Source of the DNA: Paraburkholderia dioscoreae
GTDB lineage: Bacteria; Pseudomonadota; Gammaproteobacteria; Burkholderiales; Burkholderiaceae
Length of the DNA: 64,000 nucleotides
Assembly: GCF_902459535.1 (NCBI RefSeq)
Contig: NZ_LR699554.1
Location: 1,240,001-1,304,000, forward strand
Direction: 5' to 3'
The notes beneath the pieces are model-generated. The model was given only the letters and a program-made list of their open reading frames with translations, made no database searches and was not told the DNA's origin. The position numbers and the translations under genes were made by a program. Position 1 is the stretch's first letter. Each line of letters starts with the position of its first letter. This document shows, one piece after another, positions 60,439-64,000 of this stretch.

Positions 60439-61281
60439 ATGACTGACTCGAACCTCGACCGCAGCGCGGCACAAAAACCTTTCCGCCGTCTGCTGCTCAC
60501 CGGCGCGGCCGGCAACCTCGGCAAGCAGTTGCGCGGCGCGCTCGCCGCGTGGGCCGATATCGTGCGCGTCACGGATATCGCGCCGCTCGGCGACGTGGCG
60601 GCGCACGAAGAAGCGTCGACTGTGGATCTCGCGGACCAAGCCGCGGTTCACGCGCTGCTCGAAGGCGTGGATGCGGTGATTCACCTCGGCGGCATTTCTG
60701 TCGAAGCGCCGTTCGAAGAGCTGCTCGAAGCGAATATTCGCGGCCTGTACAACCTCTATTCGGCCGCGCAGAAGCAGGGCGCGAAGCGCGTCGTGTATGC
60801 GAGTTCGAATCACGCGGTGGGTTTCCATCCCGTGACGGAGGTGGTCGATATCGACGCGCCGCTGCGGCCCGACAGCCTGTACGGCGTGACCAAGTGCTTC
60901 GGCGAATCGTTGTCGCGTTACTACTTCGATCGCTTCGGTCTGGAGACGGTGTGCCTGCGCATCGGCTCGTCGTTCGAGCAACCGAAAAATCCGCGCATGC
61001 TCGTGACCTATCTGAGCTATCGCGACTTCATCGAACTGGTGCGCTGCTCGCTGTTCACCAATCGCGTGGGTCATGCGATCGTCTACGGCGTGTCGGATAA
61101 CCGGACCAAGTGGGTGGACAACACCAAAGCCGCGTTCCTTGGCTTTCGTCCGCAGGACAGTTCGGTCGAATTCGAGCATCTATTTCCGGTCACGGCACCC
61201 ACGGTCGAACTCGACGATCCGACGCAGCGTTTTCAAGGCGGCCCGTTCGTGCTCGCCGGCCCGATGGAGCCGAAGCGATGA
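60439..61281 (+). CDS. udh: Uronate dehydrogenase
   Basis: A 280-residue NAD-dependent SDR enzyme that oxidises galacturonate or glucuronate to the aldarolactone. The NAD motif is LTGAAGNLGK (about 19-28), VYASSNHAVGFHPVTE lies near 113-128, and the catalytic Tyr-Lys pair is in LYGVTKCFGES (about 146-150). Its length and blocks fit characterised bacterial Udh enzymes well. It lies 68 bases after garD, and its stop overlaps the lactonase ATG. Confidence 0.92.
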   Translation: MTDSNLDRSAAQKPFRRLLLTGAAGNLGKQLRGALAAWADIVRVTDIAPLGDVAAHEEASTVDLADQAAVHALLEGVDAVIHLGGISVEAPFEELLEANIRGLYNLYSAAQKQGAKRVVYASSNHAVGFHPVTEVVDIDAPLRPDSLYGVTKCFGESLSRYYFDRFGLETVCLRIGSSFEQPKNPRMLVTYLSYRDFIELVRCSLFTNRVGHAIVYGVSDNRTKWVDNTKAAFLGFRPQDSSVEFEHLFPVTAPTVELDDPTQRFQGGPFVLAGPMEPKR

Positions 61282-62207
61282 GCGCCGCGGCGAATCCGCG
61301 AGTGGAGCGCGTGGGCGCGGTGGGGCAGGCGCCGGCTTCGGTCGGCGAAAGTCCGGTGTGGCGCATAGCGGAACAGGCGCTCTACTGGGTGGACATTCCG
61401 GCGCAGAAGATCGTGCGCTTGCGGATCGATTCGGGCGAACGCTCCGAATGGCTGTTGCCGGAGAAAGTGGCGTGCATCGCGTTCGATCATCGCGGCACGG
61501 TGCTGGCCGGTTGCGAGACGGGGCTCTTCGCCGTTACGCTCACTGAGGCCACGGCCAGCGGCGAAGCCGTGCAGGTGACAGGGCGCCAGCTCGCCGCGCC
61601 CGACTTCGCATGCGGCGACATGCGTTTCAACGATGGCCGTTGCGACCGGCAAGGGCGCTTCTGGGCCGGCACGATGGTGCAGGACATGGCGGCGGCCAAC
61701 CCGGCCGGTGCGCTCTATCGATTCGATGCGCGCGGCGTTCTCTCCGCGCCGGTCGTCGACGGGCTCATCACGCAGAATGGTCTCGCGTGGTCGCCGGACG
61801 GCACGACCATGTATCTGTCGGACTCGCATCCTTTGCGTCGGCAGATCTGGGCATTCGACTACGACGGCGAGACCGGCGAGCCGCGCAACCGCCGCGTGTT
61901 TGCCGATCTGAATCATCATGCGGGCCGTCCCGACGGAGCCGCGGTGGACGCCGACGGCTGCTACTGGATTTGCGCCAACGACGCGGGCCTGTTGCTGCGC
62001 TTCACACCGCAAGGCAAGCTGGACCGGCGGATTGCCGTGCCGGCTATCAAGCCGGCGATGTGCGCTTTCGGTGGGCGCGAGCTAGATACGTTGTTCGTGA
62101 CGTCGATTCGTCCCGCGGCGAACGCGAGTGAGCACGACGGCCATCTGTTCGCCGTGCGCCCCGGTGTCACCGGCTTACCCGAGCCGGAATTCGCGGGCGA
62201 GCTGTAA
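61278..62207 (+). CDS. SMP-30/gluconolactonase-family aldarolactonase
   Basis: A 309-residue six-bladed beta-propeller lactonase. The metal-site Glu is in VGESPVW (about 24), Asn in FNDGRCD, Asn in ITQNGLAWSPDG and Asp in YLSDSHP. It would open the lactone made by uronate dehydrogenase to the free aldarate for GarD. The ATG overlaps the udh stop by four bases (ATGA); a strong terminator follows. Confidence 0.9.
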   Translation: MSAAANPRVERVGAVGQAPASVGESPVWRIAEQALYWVDIPAQKIVRLRIDSGERSEWLLPEKVACIAFDHRGTVLAGCETGLFAVTLTEATASGEAVQVTGRQLAAPDFACGDMRFNDGRCDRQGRFWAGTMVQDMAAANPAGALYRFDARGVLSAPVVDGLITQNGLAWSPDGTTMYLSDSHPLRRQIWAFDYDGETGEPRNRRVFADLNHHAGRPDGAAVDADGCYWICANDAGLLLRFTPQGKLDRRIAVPAIKPAMCAFGGRELDTLFVTSIRPAANASEHDGHLFAVRPGVTGLPEPEFAGEL

Positions 62208-62223
62208 GCGGAGCGTTGGCGAG

Positions 62224-62265
62224 AAGGGCGCCGGGCATCTCGTCATGCCCGGCGCCCTTTGTTTA
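62224..62265 (+). terminator. Terminator of the garD-udh-lactonase operon
   Basis: AAGGGCGCCGGGCAT (62224-62238) is exactly complementary to 62245-62259 around a 6-base loop, and is followed by TTGTTT. A 15-bp perfect stem 17 bases after the stop codon. Confidence 0.88.
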
Positions 62266-62279
62266 CTCGTCGTAAATTC

Positions 62280-62297
62280 ATCACTCATCGTACAACA
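62280..62297 (+). promoter_or_regulatory. Hexuronate-module 18-mer, copy 6
   Basis: ATCACTCATCGTACAACA matches the reference at 15 of 18 positions. Confidence 0.5.
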
Positions 62298-62493
62298 ATG
62301 TGGTGTAAAGACTACGGTCGTTCCACCATTCTATCTAGCAAAACCGTGCGAGACGGGGATCCCCGTTTGCCTCGACAGCACCGTGCTGGCTGACGTGTGG
62401 CTCTGTGCCAGCCTGATTCGGTCATCGATGCCGGGTGCTTCGTGGTGCGGGTAAATACCGTCTGTACAACTCAAACCGCCTTTTATAGACTTC

Positions 62494-62511
62494 ATATGTC
62501 GTCGTACAACA
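62494..62511 (+). promoter_or_regulatory. Hexuronate-module 18-mer, copy 7
   Basis: ATATGTCGTCGTACAACA matches the reference at 16 of 18, and is flanked by two CATATG hexamers (62493-62498 and 62510-62515). Confidence 0.55.
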
Positions 62512-62817
62512 TATGAGCCCAAACGAATTCCTTTCTATAGATTTCGCGTTACCGGTATGAACACGGCAGCGTGAACGTGCGGGACCAATCGCCCACGACA
62601 CGCACGCCGAAGCAGTTGAAGCAAAAGTAAAAGAGTCGGATTGTCTGACAGGAGTGCTGAGCATCTGCGCCGGGGACGTTGCACAGACCAGCACGGCAAA
62701 GCGTGCGTGACCGCGAACGGTGGCAAGCGTAACGCCGGAGACGCAGCAAAACCATATCGCATCCGCGAGCGGCCTTCCGCAATCGATTGGATGGTCAATT
62801 TTTCAAGGAATCTCACG

Positions 62818-63810
62818 ATGAACAAGAAGTTCGCCTCTTCCCGTGTTTCGATGATCGTCGCAGCCTCGATGCTGGCCTTCAGCACCGTGTCGGCGCAAGC
62901 GCGAGTGTTCCGCGTGTCGGACGTGCATGGCGACACGTATCCGACCAATATGGCCGTGAAATACATGGGAGAGCAGATCAACAAGGCAACCGGCGGCAAG
63001 GATTCCGTGAAGGTCTTTGGCAATAGCGCGCTGGGTTCGGAAAACGACACGATCGATCAGGTGCGCATTGGCGCATTGGACATGGCGCGCGCCAACGGTG
63101 CGGCCTTCAACGAAATCGTTCCCGAATCGATGATTCCGTCGCTGCCGTTCCTGTTCCGCGATATCGACCATTTCCGCAAAGTAATGTACGGCCCGGAAGG
63201 CCAGAAGATTCTCGACGCCTTCAAGGCGAAGGGCATGATCGCGCTGACGTTCTACGAGAGCGGCGCACGTTCGATCTATACGAAGAAGCCGATTCATTCG
63301 CCCGCTGACATGAAGGGCTTGAAGGTCCGCGTGCAGCCGTCCGATCTGATGGTCGACGAAATCAGGGCGATGGGCGGCACGCCCACGCCGATGCCGTTCG
63401 CCGAGGTGTACACGGGCCTGAAGACGGGTCTGGTGGATGCCGCTGAAAACAACCTGCCGTCGTACGAAGAAACCAAGCACTTCGAAGTCGCGCCGATCTA
63501 TTCCGAAACCCAGCATTCGATGACCCCCGAAGTGCTGGTGTTCTCCAAGAAGGTGTGGGACACGCTGACACCGCAGGAACAGGACATCATCAAGAAGGCG
63601 GCCGCCGACTCGGTGCCGTACTACGAAAAGCTGTGGACCGCGCGCGAAGCCGACGCGAGCAAGACGGTCACGAAGGGCGGCGCGACCATTGTCGCCTCGT
63701 CGCAGATCGATCGCGCTGCGTTCGTCAAGGCCATGCAGCCGGTCTGGGCGAAGTACGAAAAGACCCCGCAAATGAAGCAGCTCGTCGACGAGATTCAGGC
63801 CGTCAAATAA
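62818..63810 (+). CDS. dctP: TRAP transporter solute-binding protein (DctP family)
   Basis: A 330-residue periplasmic protein with a signal peptide ending near SAQA-R (about 28). TRAP binding-protein blocks are present: FGNSALGSENDTIDQVRIGALDMA near 70, the carboxylate-binding Arg region GLKVRVQPSDLM, and VDAAENNLPSYEETKHF. It captures an organic acid for the membrane components that follow. In this context the ligand is probably a hexuronate or aldarate. AAGGA precedes the ATG at 62818. Confidence 0.92.
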   Translation: MNKKFASSRVSMIVAASMLAFSTVSAQARVFRVSDVHGDTYPTNMAVKYMGEQINKATGGKDSVKVFGNSALGSENDTIDQVRIGALDMARANGAAFNEIVPESMIPSLPFLFRDIDHFRKVMYGPEGQKILDAFKAKGMIALTFYESGARSIYTKKPIHSPADMKGLKVRVQPSDLMVDEIRAMGGTPTPMPFAEVYTGLKTGLVDAAENNLPSYEETKHFEVAPIYSETQHSMTPEVLVFSKKVWDTLTPQEQDIIKKAAADSVPYYEKLWTAREADASKTVTKGGATIVASSQIDRAAFVKAMQPVWAKYEKTPQMKQLVDEIQAVK

Positions 63811-63955
63811 GGTTCAGCTGAGTGGAGGTATCGCAGCGGCGGAAGGGGCGGCGAGAAGACTCGCGTGCCCGGCCGCTGCGTGCTTACCGAACCGAAGGAT
63901 CGAACAGGATTGCTGATTATTAAAGACAGGTCGGTCGTATGCAAGGATGGGGTCA

Positions 63956-64000
63956 ATGAGCTTCATGAAGCGCCCAAATGATTTTCTGTTCCGCGCGCTG
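63956..64000 (+). CDS. Start of probable TRAP transporter small permease (DctQ), cut by window edge
   Basis: Only 15 codons are visible (MSFMKRPNDFLFRAL). An ATG at 63956 follows AAGGA by about nine bases, 145 bases after dctP. The small DctQ-type subunit is normally encoded at this position, but the visible residues alone cannot prove it. Confidence 0.55.
   Translation, partial: MSFMKRPNDFLFRAL

Larger units (their letters stand above)
62208..62817. other. Long control region before the TRAP transporter
   Basis: 610 bases without a gene. It holds the terminator of the garD-udh-lactonase operon and two copies of the hexuronate 18-mer. About 300 bases separate the last copy from the dctP start, which implies a long leader or an unseen promoter nearer the gene. 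Confidence 0.5.

Noticed and set aside
62440..62475. An eighth copy of the hexuronate 18-mer around 62455-62472
   Set aside because: The two halves (ATAC and GTACAAC) are present but one base closer together than in the other copies, so the alignment fails.

Overview
The window reads as high-GC betaproteobacterial DNA, most likely from a Burkholderia/Paraburkholderia-type soil or plant-associated organism. That is an inference from codon usage, the malonate decarboxylase and cyanide-insensitive cytochrome bd gene sets, and the density of transporters and GntR regulators. There are no rRNA or tRNA genes, insertion sequences, phage genes or CRISPR arrays. The dense catabolic content would fit a secondary replicon, but nothing in the sequence proves it.

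Layout. 1-2.9 kb: the end of a membrane metallophosphoesterase gene, a small His-rich membrane protein, a RutE-type nitroreductase and an AlkB-type dioxygenase. 2.9-11.6 kb: a complete biotin-independent malonate decarboxylase operon (mdcABCDEGH, minus strand), its FCD-type GntR regulator and a divergent MFS carrier. 11.7-12.4 kb: a YefM-YoeB toxin-antitoxin operon with a structured leader and a TGTACA-type palindrome. 12.5-14.4 kb: an EamA exporter with a divergent LysR regulator. 14.4-22.4 kb: an iron-uptake operon made of a porin, a beta-propeller protein, a Tat-exported EfeB-like DyP peroxidase and FbpABC, behind a likely Fur box. 22.6-25 kb: a secreted protein of unknown function, an arylamine N-acetyltransferase and an ICMT-type methyltransferase.

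25-38 kb is a two-armed catabolic island. Arm one is a polar amino-acid ABC transporter, a histidine ammonia-lyase homologue that lacks the Ala-Ser-Gly motif needed to form the MIO cofactor, and a GntR/UTRA regulator. Arm two is a second UTRA regulator and a second ABC transporter, divergent from a 2-oxoglutarate/Fe(II) oxygenase and an FAD-linked 2-hydroxyacid dehydrogenase. Short palindromes of the kind GntR/HutC proteins bind lie upstream of both arms. The lyase is the most unusual protein in the window.

38-50.5 kb: a 1152-residue fusion of a GMC oxidoreductase with an alpha/beta hydrolase carrying a Cys nucleophile, a diverged sigma-like protein, a hybrid histidine kinase, a NarL-type response regulator, and a cytochrome bd oxidase operon. 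The subunit I gene of that operon has a one-base frameshift in a homopolymer, and a perfect FNR/ANR box lies upstream. A chloroperoxidase-like hydrolase and a DUF2867 protein follow.

50.9-64 kb is an oxidative hexuronate/aldarate module: two uronate-dehydrogenase-type proteins, a lactonase, a GarD dehydratase, a KdgD dehydratase/decarboxylase and a 2,5-dioxovalerate dehydrogenase. Together they can take galacturonate or glucuronate to 2-oxoglutarate. Two MFS carriers and the start of a TRAP transporter supply substrate. One FadR-type regulator is encoded inside the module, and seven copies of an 18-bp motif sit in its promoter regions, which suggests a local regulon.
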